Shown: positions 13,740-26,829, numbered from the stretch's first letter. The stretch is 64,000 nt of DNA from Phylloscopus collybita (GCA_027886175.1 JAJNNQ010000026.1:27236001-27300000), one strand, 5' to 3'. The notes: generated from the letters alone by a model not told the origin. Numbers and translations are program-made.

Positions 13740-14240
13740 TCCCTGATCCTTCAAGAGAAACTTAGCCCATGGATGGATGGTGCCAGTTCTGCTCTTCACC
13801 AAGGGGCTGCAGGGAGGTCACTAAAGGATGAGAATGAAAGGAGGGAAGGATACCCATGGCTGAGCTGAGGCTGCAGTGTGGGACCTGGATCTGGAGCCTC
13901 TGGGACCTCTCATGGTTGGGGTCTCCGGCAGCACCCAGTCCTGGCCATGGTGCCACAGCCAGAGGGTGGATGGCATGGGGTCAGTCAATCTGGTGCTTGT
14001 GACATTTCAGTACCCTGCCAGTGCTGGCCTTAGGTGCTGGAGTTAATGATACATGGAAGACTGAATTCAAAATAAAAACACCTTAGAGAAAAACCTGGCT
14101 AAGTCTGACACTGGACAATCCACACCTGTCAAGGCATGATGGAGGCAGGGGCAGTGTGCTCCCAACCCACCCAGGTGAGGGGCAGAAGGCTGGATGCATT
14201 CCCCAGAGACTTGCACAGACTGGGCTATGACTTTCACCAC
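13740..14240. other. GC-richer patch of unknown origin
   Basis: This stretch is visibly richer in G and C than its surroundings, with phrases such as GGGGCTGCAGGGAGGTCAC near 13802 and CAGCACCCAGTCCTGG near 13929. CpG remains rare, so it is not a CpG island. A 150-codon open frame on the minus strand (14067-14519) begins in it but shows no domain I recognise. It could be a decayed transposable element or simply a local compositional fluctuation. Confidence 0.35.
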
Positions 14241-15865
14241 CACTTTAAGCCTGAAAGCAAGAACAGCTGCTAGCATAGATCCATCTAGAACACAGATGAA
14301 AACAAATGTCTGTCCCATGGGGCTCTTGAAGCCTAGTAAATGGGTGTTATAATAATTGAGAGGTCCTCTGAGAGCTTTCAGCACATGGAGAAGGTTAAGG
14401 AGAAAGGAAATCTGCTTCTGTAGAGAGAAGTTCTTAAGAAAAGATGAGCCTTCTGAGATATAATTCTTTGAACCAATATTAACACGACTAAGTGGTTCAT
14501 ACAAAATCTTCAGACCCAAGCCCCCATTTTGAAGGTATTGTTTTCCCTGATCTCTTAGAAATCTGTAATTACAGTGATGGCAGTTGCATTAACCTTCTAC
14601 TAAAGCAATCTTACTAGTACTATTCAAAATGCTGCATAAACTTCAGCTTACTGCAATGTACTTTTTTCCTATATTTTTATCCTATAATTTTATAGCTTAA
14701 TGTAATCAAGAATGAGAAATAGAGGCTATATACTGCCAAAATCAAGGGAAGATGCTTAGCAGGAAGATGCATGCTTAAACAATCATTTTAAACATAGGAG
14801 TCACCAACAAAAATGCCAGAGATGTAGTCCAATCTCCGTGCTTGAACAATTAAAATATCTTTAAAGAAAATATATGGAGCTCAACATTTCTTGTAAAAAA
14901 TGGGAGTCTTTCTTTCCATCGTGTTTGATTTGACCAAAGACTCAAGCATACAACAGATTATGGTTTCCTTGTGCATTGCAGCTACAAGGGAACTCCCGTG
15001 CCAAAATCTGCATTAGTAGAAATAGATACAACAAGGAATGGTTGTGCTGGAAATGCAGTAATTCTGTTGGGTTTTCATTGGCTTCAGCTCACTCCTTTCC
15101 CTTCAGAAAGAGATACAGTGCCAGGCAACTGACATGGGAAATGTAAAGGAGCTGGACTGAAAGGAATACAACTGGACTACGGGTTCATCAGTCACGTGGG
15201 CAATGCAAATGTAACCATATAACTCTGTGAAAAATAAATAAATCTGAGAAGTTTAACTTAAAAAGCAAGGGATGTGAACAATCTATATCAGAATAAGTGC
15301 TGAGAACCTGCCCCATAGGAAATACCTATATTTAATTTATGCAAAGCCCTTGCAAACAAAGAGCCAGTCCTGTCTGCCTTGGTCACAGAAAATGTGAGCC
15401 CACACTGTCCCACGGGGTATGCTGTGTCAGCAGAGCCCTGGATCACATCCTTCCAAATGAGTAGCAGTCCTTACAACAAAGGTCACAGGGGATGGGGGAA
15501 GGCCCTTGATCACTGTTGTCACTAAAACTCAAATGAATATCAGGACATGTTCATTTGGCTTTTGGAAGGAAAGGCAGGTATCACTAGATTTTAGTGTTGC
15601 AAAATAAAGAAAGGAAAAGACAATTAGCCTTCCCTCATAAAACTCCTGACAAGGTCTGTGCAGTGTTTCCTCCTAAAAGGTCTGCTATTCTTTGTGGGCT
15701 TCTTTTTAAGAGGATATATTTAATAGTGACAAAGTGTTAAGATGATAGCTCAGTACATATGTTTGCCTTTTTTGCCACCAATTTATCAAATGAAAACACA
15801 ATGAATATGCACACATGCATCTAGAAGTTATTGCCTTTATGATTACTACTAGTGTTATTACTACC
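14241..15865. other. Unique noncoding DNA
   Basis: No gene and no repeat recognised. The upstream edge contains the rest of the motif-free minus-strand frame that ends near 14519. Confidence 0.5.
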
Positions 15866-15933
15866 AATACTACTTATTACTACTACAATTGCTACTACTA
15901 ATACTACTTATTACTACTACAATTGCTAGTACT
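15866..15933. repeat. 34-bp tandem duplication in a TTACTACTA-rich patch
   Basis: The unit starting AATACTACTTATTACTACTA at 15866 is repeated in register from 15900, a period of 34 bases. I see one clear substitution, near the end of the second copy. The flanks, from about 15841, hold further ACTACT-like triplets, so this is a duplicated segment inside a degenerate trinucleotide microsatellite. Replication slippage explains it adequately. Confidence 0.92.
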
Positions 15934-16677
15934 TGTAACCCAAATGGGTTTTTTTTACACTGACACTGCTTTTCTTGAAGTTTATCATTCTGATTTTCTG
16001 TCTGTGGAAAGGGGAAATGGGTGCAGTACTGATAGTGGTTAATGCATCTACCACTGCTTTTTACTCTCACTGTGTTTCCTGAGATACCAGTCCAGGGTCT
16101 GTGCCATTTTTCAGCTTGAAAAATGTGCTGCCTGGTAGATCTCACCACGTAAGCCACAACCGTCAACTTTTCTCAGCTCTGTCACTGAAAGCAATGCAAC
16201 CCTGGCATAAGATCACAAACTGCACTTAAGCAAAATAAATTATTTGTGCTTCCATTTTCCATGGTTCTGGCCAAGAAAATAGTTCTGTGAACGCTTCTTC
16301 CCTGCTCTGATTTAATTTTGGTACTCTATTTTTCCTTATTCCTGTAGCAATACTACTTTAAAATCTATTTTGTTACTGCTTTGGTCAACCTCACTCTGCA
16401 TCATCTCTTTCTTGTCTTATGATTGCTGTGCCCTAAATGCCCCTATTAGATTCCCTACAATAATAATTTTCTCTGCCATTTACATGCACTCATCACCTGT
16501 AAACTTTTTATATACTCCCTATAGTTTCAGCAAGTTCCCACTAGGTTTTATCCAGAAGCTTTTAGTAACCTTTCTGTTTGTTTTGTCTAACAATCTTAGG
16601 TAAACTCTGCTGCATGTCCAGACTTAAATTTGCACTAAAACTGAGAAAAAGGTTAGTTTGCTTCTCTCTTCTGGAGT
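15934..16677. other. Unique noncoding DNA
   Basis: No gene or repeat is recognisable. A 77-codon plus-strand frame at 16370-16603 has no motif. Confidence 0.5.
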
Positions 16678-16701
16678 CATAGATAACCCTAGTTATCTAT
16701 G
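16678..16701. repeat. Perfect 10-bp inverted repeat with 4-base loop
   Basis: CATAGATAAC at 16678-16687 is matched exactly by its reverse complement at 16692-16701 around the loop CCTA. It is a short perfect hairpin without other context such as a U-tract or an adjacent gene, and is probably incidental. Confidence 0.85.
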
Positions 16702-19700
16702 TTGTATTCTAGTACAATTCCAAGACCCAAGGCCAAAGATAGAAAAACCAGAGGAAGAGCTGGACATGTGCTTCTAAAAACACAGCATCACACTTCTAAT
16801 TTGTATTGAAGGGGTGGATTATTTATTTCAACTTGTAAGATAAACCTCAGTGCTATAAAAAATGAGTTAATTTAGCTCCACACTAGCTATGATGGCAACA
16901 GCATTTTCTGATTGAAAGACACGAAGAACCTAAATTCTGATCTCAGTGTAACATCAAAATAACTACACTGGATTTCTGCTTAGTATACATAATTTGGCTT
17001 TCAATTTTTCATTAGTCTCTTTATTTTTGTTGCTGAGCAAAAGACCCATATCAGCGTCCAAAATGATGATGAGAATCTGTGAATGGTAATGCTGCGGTGG
17101 AATAATGGTACGAAAAAGAAGAACAAGGGCCAGTTTTCCATCAGCTTTATAACCACTGTAAAAGTTGAAGTAAAATGCTGAGAAGTGCTACAATTCTTTA
17201 AATAGCTTAAGCCAAGAACTTTTAAGAATAGATATCCAGAAATAGCATTGTAGTAAATTTTGTATAGAGTTTTAACAGACTTTCTGTTCACTCCTAACTA
17301 CAGAAGAACATGTGTTATAATTATCCTCTAACTCTCGAAAAGGAAATGGGAAAATCTAAGCTACCAGCCACCAAAAGTGCAAACAGTATTTTTAGAGGCC
17401 CAAAATATAACTAAAGGAGAAGGAATGAAAGCAGCACTGGAAAGCAAGTATGCATAACTGAGTAATACTTTAGCATTTTCTGGCATAACGGACTGATAAT
17501 TTAACATTTTCTGTCATAAGGAATTTAGACAAGGTTAATTTCTGGGTATGCTGCATATAAGGAACATATACATCATTAAGCACCATCTGTCACGTGTGGT
17601 GGAAACAACAAGCAGAACCACAGGCAGTATCTGGAGAAAGGATCAGCTTCCTTTAGGGGACTCTTCAGCAAACACTTAAAGAGTGTTGCTCTAAGGCTTT
17701 CTTCCCATTAGAGGATCTAATAATGCAATATTGACACTTATCACACCCCTTTGCCACTAAAAGCAGCAGGTAAACCTACTATTCCCTTTATTAACCGGTT
17801 GCAAAAATGGACCACAGAATGATTTTACAGTTCTTAAATGTATATGAAGAATTGCAATATGAAGAGGCAGAAAATAGGTCAATTCCCCACCTTGTAGCTA
17901 ATTTCCTTCTGGATAATAGTGTTGTAGTAACTTCTGCAGCACTGGCAGTTTTTGAATCTAAATTGATAGACCTGAAGAGAAACCAGTCATGTTTCATCTG
18001 CCAATGTGTATTCTTAGTTCAAGCTGCCCATTTTAAAGGAGGCATATCAGAACCCAAAATCTGCCCAGCTGCTGTCAGGCAGTACCTGGAGGTCTGCCAC
18101 ACATAAGCACTAAAACTTGTCTTTGAAACTACTGAAGTATAAAATGGCCTCCTGATAACTGAAATCAAAGGGCATTCTTAAATACCTTTACTAAAAAAAT
18201 GTAAAACCCTTGCAAATTCTTCAAGTGGTCTACCATATAAGCAGTGCCTTCAGCATATAATGAACTTATCAATGAACTGTAAATTGTGTAAAAGAACAAA
18301 CATTTTTGCAGCAGGCTCCATCTCTAGCAGGGAGGTTTTGAAACTGCTAAAGCAGGTTCAATACTAATATACTGTGCTTCTTTTCAAAAAGCAGTCCCAT
18401 GCTCTACAAGACCACATCCTCAGAGGCACACTTATACATTATACATCAAACAGCTAATCAAGCCACTAATCTCATGCTGTGTTGCTTGCTTCCTGTTGAA
18501 AGCCTGAGTAAACAGAAGTATGTGCTCAGCTGCAGCCCATTAGCTGGAGTCTCAGATATTTCTCCAGCCTGAAGACCAAGTATTTAAAGGAACAACTGAT
18601 AGTTGCTGTATAATTAAAAGATCATTATTTTAAAGTTCGTTGCATAAACCTCCCTCTAAGATGAGAGCTGCTGCCAGATACAGTGACAAAGATCACATAT
18701 TACCTAAACAAATATGACATGATAACCTCAATCAGAGACCTCACTGTCTGTTGTCAGTGAAGAATGAGGCACATGGTCATTAGCAGATCCAGTGGTTAAA
18801 ATGATTATGAACTTTAAAGACTGATTTTCTGCTTTACTTTTTGGAAGAATGGTAATCTGAATAATGGGAGGAGGGTATTCACAGAGGTAATCACCTTGGG
18901 TATTGTGTAGTGCAGAGAGAAAGAAATTCTCTGAACTGGTCCTTGAGAAAGATGATTTTTCTCTTTTCTGTCTAGGAATGGAGCCAAGAGAGGTTTAGAT
19001 GCCCAGGTTAGATGCTTAGGGTAAGCAAGTGTGATGACACCAAACAAATAGGCATATGCAAAATATTCAACCACAAAACAGTGCAAATATTCTGCCCATT
19101 AACCATGATCATTGGAGGCAATTTTGGTGGTCCTTAGCCCATTCTGTCAGCATAGCCCGAGCAAAATATCAAGGTGAAAAAGTAGTTCCCAGGGTTTCTT
19201 GAACAAGAAATATTGTTTAAAAAGGAAAAAAAAAAAAACCACAAACCCTCAAATTTTTCTCTGACCATGAATACACTCCAAACCTCTCAGGAGCATGAAG
19301 TTTTAAAAATTAAACAGAAAAAAATCCATGTTGGTGCATTTATGGACTTTGGTGTTTGCTGCTCTTACTAAGGGGCCAGAAGTAAAATGTTTATTGATGT
19401 TGGTGTGACGTGCTTGTGTCACATATTTAGAACTTAAGTAGAAAGATACAACCAAGAAAGTCAAGCTATATGTAGCCATAAGAGCACATCATCCTATGCC
19501 CTGTTATTCAAAATGAAAGGGTCATAGTGGGGACTTTTCAGGCAAAGTGATTTAATGTGTTCTGAATTCATTCTTTCATTTAAATTGACTTCACTTTCCT
19601 CAATATGCTTATGTACACAAAACCAATGCTTCTTCAAATTTACCCAAAATAAAAATCTGCAATCAATTAACTCATCTTTCATTTTGTCATCACTTAGACA

Positions 19701-21285
19701 ATGTAGTTGAAGAGGTTTCCACAGTGCCTCTGTCCCTTGAGGTCTGCTCGCACCAGTATGGTTAGGAAAGTTAAGCTGAATCAACTAAACATGCAAAATA
19801 AAAATGCAGCAGTAAAAATGTATTAATCCCTAAGGCACCGTCCTCATTCACAAACAAAGCTGTCTTAATTCTTCACTACTTTAACTCTCAAAAGGAGCAT
19901 CTAAACAAGGTTTTTATGCACTTAAACTAATTCACATTCACTTAACACCTTTACTTAACATCCTCTTGTGACAAAGCAATGCCAGCAAGATCTTTAGCAT
20001 AAACACTTTCAGAAACAAAAACATCTTTACTGCTGGTAGAGTTTATTTCACTTTGGGAGCAGGCTATTCTCAGAGCAGAACTCTTCTTTTGCCAGAGGAG
20101 GTCTCATCTCCATTCAGACAGGTTGGTGGTAAATGCTATTAAAAAAAACCAACCAACCACCTTCCTAATAGCAGGAAACATGTTTAAGGTATTTAAGACT
20201 ATTCACGAGAAGTTCTGAAAAATGTAGGTGTATTATTTTCCTGCTTCACTCAATAACATATGGAAAAGTATTTCTGGATTCAATCTTTGAAACAACAAGC
20301 ATTTCTGCTTTTGCAATTTATTTTGTTTTTATAAATACTTTCAAACAATTTGCTAGTTATTAAATGTTATTGCCTTCTAGTGCTGATCACAATGTTAGAC
20401 AATGCCTCTACTCAACATTTTTGTGTAACAATTCAAACATTTATCAGCCTCGTAAGTAGACACAGCTTCCTGCAGTAGCCTAGTCTATTGTTCAGCTTTT
20501 CAGTACAACCAAGCCATGCTGGTTATAGTACTCAGGTAAAGTTACAGCCCTTTGCTAGTGCATTTATATTTCTTTCCACAGTGTTTACAGAGCATTTTCT
20601 GTAGCCATCACCATGAAATACTAGTAGAAATTCAGTCTTTTTGCTGATTTTTATTGCAAATATTTTCATTGAATTATGCAGGATACAGAACGCCAGAAGC
20701 AGGACTGGAAATAGAAGAGAAAATAAAACTAAAAACTGTGATGGCAACAACCTCACAGCAGAGAATGAAAGAAACAGGGATGGAATAGACAGAGCTGGAG
20801 GCAAATGGGATGAAGGAGGTGGAAGGATTCTCTGTCCAGCTTGTGCTTAGCCACAAGACAAGTGCTTCCAAGGCATCTTCTGGCAAGTTTGGTTTCCCTG
20901 TACTGGCAGTGGCTGCTTTTCTGAGCACTTTTTTTTTTGCTGTTTATTTTGCATCCCACAGTGTGATTTGCCTTCCTGCCGCTTGCTGTGCCCCATCCAG
21001 CTGCACCATCCTTCCTCAAATGCTCATTGCTTTGCTACATACAGTCAGAGTCACAGACTGTGCAAGAGTCCCTGAGCCATGATTGCCACACGTTTGCTTT
21101 TCCTTTAATACTCCCTGGCAAGTATCTCTTGGTAGCTTGGCATCTTTTTACCCCTCTTCTCATTTACAAACCCAAATACATTCACATTAGTGCATCCACT
21201 GGTCTTATTCTGTCTAAAACTCACTGCTCATTCAGTGTGCCATTAAGAGCAATAGAAATTAAAACAAAGTTTGCTTAGAAGAGAT
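16702..21285. other. Unique noncoding DNA
   Basis: About 4.5 kb with no supported gene. The plus-strand frame at 17807-18106 (99 codons) is among the cleaner ones but matches nothing I recognise. Overlapping frames near 20532-21278 on both strands reflect a locally lower stop density. No LINE, LTR or SINE was recognised. Confidence 0.5.
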
Positions 21286-21690
21286 GTGATGGCCCTGAGA
21301 GCACCCATAGCCCTGGCCTATCCCTGTCCAAAGTTTCTGGGGCTCGTCTCACCCTACCCATAGTTCAGAGTCCCATTTGAGCCCCTTGAGGTCACCAGTC
21401 CATGTCCCATTGGTGTTGCAGCAGGGACAGCCTCCAGTTCCATCCCCATCCCTGTAGGTCTTGTGAGTGGATCCCCTCTCCACAGATGGCACAGCTCATC
21501 TCCAGCTCTGCTTCTGGCCCCATCTCTTTAGTTTCCCTCAGATGACCCTTATGCCAGACCAACATCTCTTGTCACTGGCCCCATCAGAACCAGCCAGGTG
21601 TGTAGCCCCGGGGGGAATGCACCCTGTGGGGAGGGCATGTCCTTGTGCTGTCAGTCCTAATCAGTGCAGCTCACCCCTGACAGAAAGCAG
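21286..21690. other. GC-richer patch, possibly a decayed retroelement
   Basis: This stretch is C-rich on the plus strand and stands out from its AT-rich flanks. It contains TTTCTGGGGCTCGTC near 21337-21351. That is vaguely like the junction of an LTR and a proline-tRNA primer binding site in some retroviruses, but the match is partial and no LTR could be recognised upstream. A 150-codon plus-strand frame (21467-21919) crosses it, includes a poly-Phe stretch from a T-run at 21786-21800, and shows no domain. Its origin is unresolved. Confidence 0.25.
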
Positions 21691-22638
21691 TTTATTTTAC
21701 AGTAATTTCTTACTAAAACATAACTTTCTACTTGTAAAGCCAAAATGTCCAGTTTTCTCTGCTTCTTTGTTCTCTTTAAGGTTTGTTTTTTTTTTTTTTA
21801 GCCTGGCTATCTTTGTAAGAAAATTATATCTGAAAGATAGTGCACACAACTTCTATGCTCTGATCTTTCCCATTCTCAGCTCCTACTTCCCCAAGAAAGG
21901 CAGTGGGTTTGGTGCTTAGAGGTAACATACAAAATCATGAAAACAGCTGGAAAGGAAAAGAAGGTAGAGTCCTGCAACAAAGACAGAGTAGGGTTTGCAT
22001 TTCAGACTTAATGGTTAGAGCTGTTTTCCTCTACAACCCTCTAAGGGGTGGGGAGCCCTTTCAGGCAGGACTGACCTCTCCCAAAGATACCCCAATCAGC
22101 TGCCCAGAATGAAGTATCTGAAGATGTGATAATCCTCACAGGCCCTGGTCCTGCTTCTGCTTCGCTTGGGGCACAGCAGCACATTTTTGCTGGGGGCTGG
22201 GCAGGCCCTAGCTTCAAACCTGAGTGGCCATACACAAAATTTATAAATTTTTAAGTCAGCTATCCATGCTCATTGACATAACTTGGAAGGTCTGCCATGG
22301 GTGCTTCTTGGTCAGAAGCAAGCTGACAATGTCATTTGGGATGCCAACCTTAACTCCTGCTGGGAACGGCTCCAGTCTGAACATTTGCCTTGGTTTTAGT
22401 TACATTCAAAGGACAGAAACTGGTCTCTCTTAACATCAGCAGACACTCTATGGAGTGTGCAGCTTGCAGCTGTGGGTAACATAGAAGCTGCTCAGGAGAG
22501 CTCCTAAAAATGAGCCTAACACCCAGCTGGCCAGGGGATATGTCTGTATTTAGCATAAGATGGGATTCTTTACACAGGAGAACACACAGGAATATGAACA
22601 ACTGGTGAAATCATGCCTTGACTTTGAAATGGTTCAGG
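21691..22638. other. Unique noncoding DNA with a T-tract
   Basis: A 15-base T run lies at 21786-21800. Otherwise I recognise no gene or repeat. Confidence 0.5.
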
Positions 22639-22715
22639 TACTATTACTATTGTCATACCTGTTTTACACATGGGTATGTTTGAGCCAACACAATAGGGTC
22701 AGTAATGCATGAGAT
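22639..22715. repeat. Possible relic of an ancient MIR/L2-type tail
   Basis: The order of words (CTATTACTATTGTCATACC, then a TGTTTTACACATGGG-like block, then AGCCAACACAATAGGGTCAG) resembles the conserved core and tail of ancient amniote CORE-SINE or L2 sequences, in which a 'state the count, cattle-like' purine block follows CCATTTTACAGATG. The match is loose and made by memory. It could be coincidence. Orientation would be plus. Confidence 0.25.
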
Positions 22716-25700
22716 AGCCCTACAGAACAAGAAAACAAAACCCAGCAGAATAAAGACTAGATAAATGAGATATAAATTATATGAGCGAAAATAAATACAA
22801 ATAAAAGAATATATTAAACCATGAGATAAACCAGAGGTTTATCATTATTTTAATATATAGCTCTGTTGCTTTCAAATGTATAGCACCAGTGACTGGTTCC
22901 ATTTCCTATGGAACTACTATATTTGGCTCTGCATTTTATTTTGGAAGAACTTGAAACCCTAGCCTATTTGAAAATTAGGTTAATCTGTGACTTCCCCGCA
23001 AAAGCTTGCAAAGTGTTTCTTCAGACAGCTACTGCTTGCCTCTGTATTGTGGTAAGTATGAAAATGAGCCCTTGAGCCACTTACATTCCCTTCTTGATGC
23101 TGTTCTTTATTCAAAGAACAATACTCCTGTATATTGCTTGCTTGATGTGGACATGGCAGTGACCTTTCCAAACATTTAACTGGGTTGCAGTAGGAAGAGA
23201 GTCTATAAAATGAAAGTTAATGAAAATTACTTTAACAGGACAGAACACTGTGTTATATTTATGTTCAAGCAAATTGTATGAATGAATCAGATATTGTCAT
23301 AGTGGGAGGATCAGCCTTCTGCAAGGAGGAAGTGTTTCTTCAAGAAAAGACTGAATTGTGAAAAATTATGGAAGAGTTAAAAGTATTATAGCTGCTTCTC
23401 TCCTACTATTTATATTTAAAGCTAAAGTATTACTTGGCACAAATGTATTAACAAGTTCCTTAAAGAGATACTGGAATGTTTGCTGGTCTGGAGGGACTGA
23501 CATTTTTCCAGTTTGCTATTCCCTTTAAATTGTTTTATTTTCCATTAGCTATAAAATCCTTATGTTTTCACAGCACTGAGAACAGGAAGGGGTATTTTTT
23601 TTTTCAAAAAAGGCAGCTGAAAATAAGCAGCACAGCACAAAGTCCTCCCCTTTGACTTTCTTAATCACTCAAACCTGATTTTCATGACCCTTTACACAAC
23701 CAATGAATTTGCTTTCATGAAAAATTATTTTGCATTTGACAATTCTCACTCTTGTTTTCCTTACTTTTTTATGCTTTTGCAACGAAATTCCCTTTCCATT
23801 TATTTTGGGGGCAAACTCCCAAACCAGCTGAGAAAAACTGAAAAATACTGAAATTCTGGGCTTTTTCCTCCACCTGTAATCTTGCACTGTCCCATTTTCT
23901 CAATAATGTTATACAGAGACATTATATAACATGTTGTGAGTGACCCTATGCCCACAATGTGAGTAATGAATGTGGCTGAAGATAAAAAGTTAAGCCACCT
24001 CATGACATGTATTTTCTGTTCCCTCTCATGAAAAGTTTTTCCCCACTATAGCTACAGTTTGCTTTTCAAAAACATGAATTAGAGCTTCAACTCTTTCCCT
24101 CTTTCCTCCACTCTCTGCAGGAATTCCTTTAGCACCAGTTTGCACCTCAACAGCTGACCCAAAGGCTCCCAAGCAAGGTCATGCTCAGCTATCACAAAAA
24201 TAAGTCACTGTAAACTTAGTTAAGGGAGTATGGCACAAAATATTACACAAGATTTTCTCCCAGATATTTTCAAAGATGTATTAATTGTAATCAAATATAC
24301 ATTTTTTAAAAGATGTCTGAACTGTAATCAAATATATATATGCAAAGAGAATGAAGCATGGTAATAATAAGGGTAAATCTGCATGAAATCAGTCTTTGTG
24401 TGAGAGTTACGATATTTCAACTGTGGTTCCTGTGCAACTACAGTTTTCTGATTTCAAACTCTATTTTACATTAAAAAAAAATCAATCACTTTGTAAAATA
24501 TATATTACAATATATAGAGATGTTCATCTCTCTTATTATTGTATCTTGTGGCCAGAAGCTAACTTTGGCATGATGTGCTACACACATTTCTCCACTTACT
24601 GGCTACCAGTAGATGGAGTTTAACAAAAAAGCAATTTTCATAGTTAGAGGATATGAGTTGTGTATTTGCTTCTTAGGCATGTTGGACCAAATGCACAGCA
24701 GATGAATTCAAAAGTGCCATCTATATGACCTGAAATTTTCCCAATGCTTTTTTGATAACACAAATTTTAAGGTCTGTAAGCTGAAAAAGAATACAGTCAA
24801 AACCCAGTCTAGCATGCAGATGAGTATGAGCTGCACAGCATGGCTACAGCAATGCCAACATTCACAGGATACAGAAAAATATTCTTCAATAAATATCCCA
24901 AGGTATCCGTCTTAGCCAAGGTCTACCTTTCTAGAGTGTGAGAATATTTGTCTTATTTTGGTATTACTTTTGACCCCTAAGTAGAAGCATAGAATTCCAG
25001 TGAGTATATCAAATGAGAGATTACTTCTTTCATGTTCCTAAACCTAAAAAAATGCACATCTTAAATGTCAGTTTCAAGTCCAACTAAAATTTTAGATTAA
25101 ATTAATTTTAGTTCCTGTTCTATTGAAATTTCAACAGAGATCCCTAATCATTAGCTATTTAAGTCAAAGCAGAAGCTTCATTTAATTGTTAAGGGGAATA
25201 GATTTTAATTCAAGGACAAGTTCCCGTTAGTCTTGCATACTGAAGGCATGTACCTGCTTCCTTGGTAGTCACAAGATATCTCTGAAGTCTGAGAGACTTC
25301 CCATTTTGACTTGAAGACTAAAACTAGAACCCAAAATCTTTTAAAAATTGTTTGGCACCTCTCAGGCAACAAGCTGGTTAAATGAATTAAATGCCTTTTG
25401 GAGATCAAGGATCTTTGAGGCTTGTACAGTTTTAGAAAATCTAGGCCCAAGTTTATCACTGGCAAAACTGCAGATTCCTGAATTTCATGGAGTTATGAGA
25501 GGGATAAATCTCTCCCTGGTAACTTGCAACTAGATGAATGAATACTACTGTATGAGATTAAAAAGATGTTTTATATTCACTCTCTTTGGGTTTAGGTTAG
25601 TTTTCTTTCTCATTTATACATTCAAGATGTATAAAAAATCACTTAATAGAGGGTATATTCATTAAGCTTCTCAAATACATATATATTTATATATACTCAA

Positions 25701-25789
25701 TCCTAGTGAAAATAGTATTAATTAGAAGACATAATTGTTAAAGCCAATGTCCTGTTGGAAAGATGAGGCTGCACAAGGAAGGTAATGGT
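22716..25789. other. Unique noncoding DNA
   Basis: AT-rich, no gene or clear repeat recognised. Minus-strand frames at 23669-24003 and 25205-25465 have no motif. Confidence 0.5.
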
Positions 25790-26320
25790 CTGTATTTTTC
25801 AGGTTCATTGAAATGTAATAAGCTAATATTGCTATTCCCATTAAGACCTTTGAAAATGTAATTAAATGCTCAAATGACTACTAACATGATTAAACAAAGA
25901 ACATGGTAGGTTATTCACTAAGCTTATTAAAGACATTTCATATTCTGTCTTGCTCAGTAATAAATCACAGTGAATTTTTTTTAGAGCATATCGACCAGCA
26001 AGCAATTTTACCATTATCCTGTCCAACAGAAGATTAGTGCTGGAATGCTATTCCATTTTTAAAAAGCATGTCAGTTATATCTGTGTCACAGTTTTGTTTG
26101 TTTGTTTTGTTCACAGCAGATCTTCATTTCTCTAAAGAGAAGGCAGTAGAGGAAGCTCTCTTTAAAATGCCTTCAATCTAATTGAACAACATATGTGCTT
26201 ATTGCCCAAGTTTGGTCTGATATGCACAGAAGCAAAGAGACTTTGTGCAATATACTTATGCATAATTTAAAGAATATTGCATTATTATAGCACTTATTAA
26301 TTAAACTTTCTTGAATAACT
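25790..26320. promoter_or_regulatory. Candidate conserved noncoding element (speculative)
   Basis: The stretch has the texture often seen in vertebrate distal enhancers. It is AT-rich but complex, free of simple repeats, and holds several homeodomain-type cores (TAATTAAA-like words near 25858 and 26298) together with AACAAAG near 25894, a SOX/TCF-like word. This is only a compositional impression from one sequence. There is no conservation evidence available here. Confidence 0.2.
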
Positions 26321-26829
26321 TGGGTTTTTTTCCCCCACGATGGTCCATACTGCCATCAGTTTAATTTCCAAGCTACCTTCGCTACTAACCTCACACAAAT
26401 GATATAACTTCACTTCTGTTCACTGCTGCTCTGCTTACACACTTATGAATATGGAAATCTACAATTATATTGTAGGCTAAGCATCCCCATACCTGTATAT
26501 GACATGTGATACTGTGTACTGCATGCATTTATATGTCTCCATATGCTATCTATACTATACACATATAGGTTGGTGTTTACATAGGTATGAATGTTACATG
26601 AATTGACAGACAAAACACGTATTACATGACCATATGTGTATAAGTATTTAGTGATTTTGACTCATGTTATATCACTTCTCCTCAATGGTCTCTGCAGCCT
26701 TTTCAGAGTTCTGCTCTTCAGGATACAAATTTCTACAACTACAGCTCAAATTTCTTATCTAGATTTGTACTTGCTTTCATAAGGACATGCACATTTTTGA
26801 ACAAAATGTGCTGCGTGTTTTAGTCACTA
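26321..26829. other. Unique noncoding DNA
   Basis: AT-rich with TATA-, CATA- and TGCATGCAT-like words near 26480-26640. No gene or firm repeat is recognised. Confidence 0.45.

Noticed and set aside
14067..14519. 150-codon minus-strand open frame
   Set aside because: No recognised domain. It begins in a GC-richer patch and shows no exon or promoter context.
21467..21919. 150-codon plus-strand open frame
   Set aside because: It includes a poly-Phe run made by a T-tract, has no recognised domain, and sits in a GC-richer patch with low stop density.
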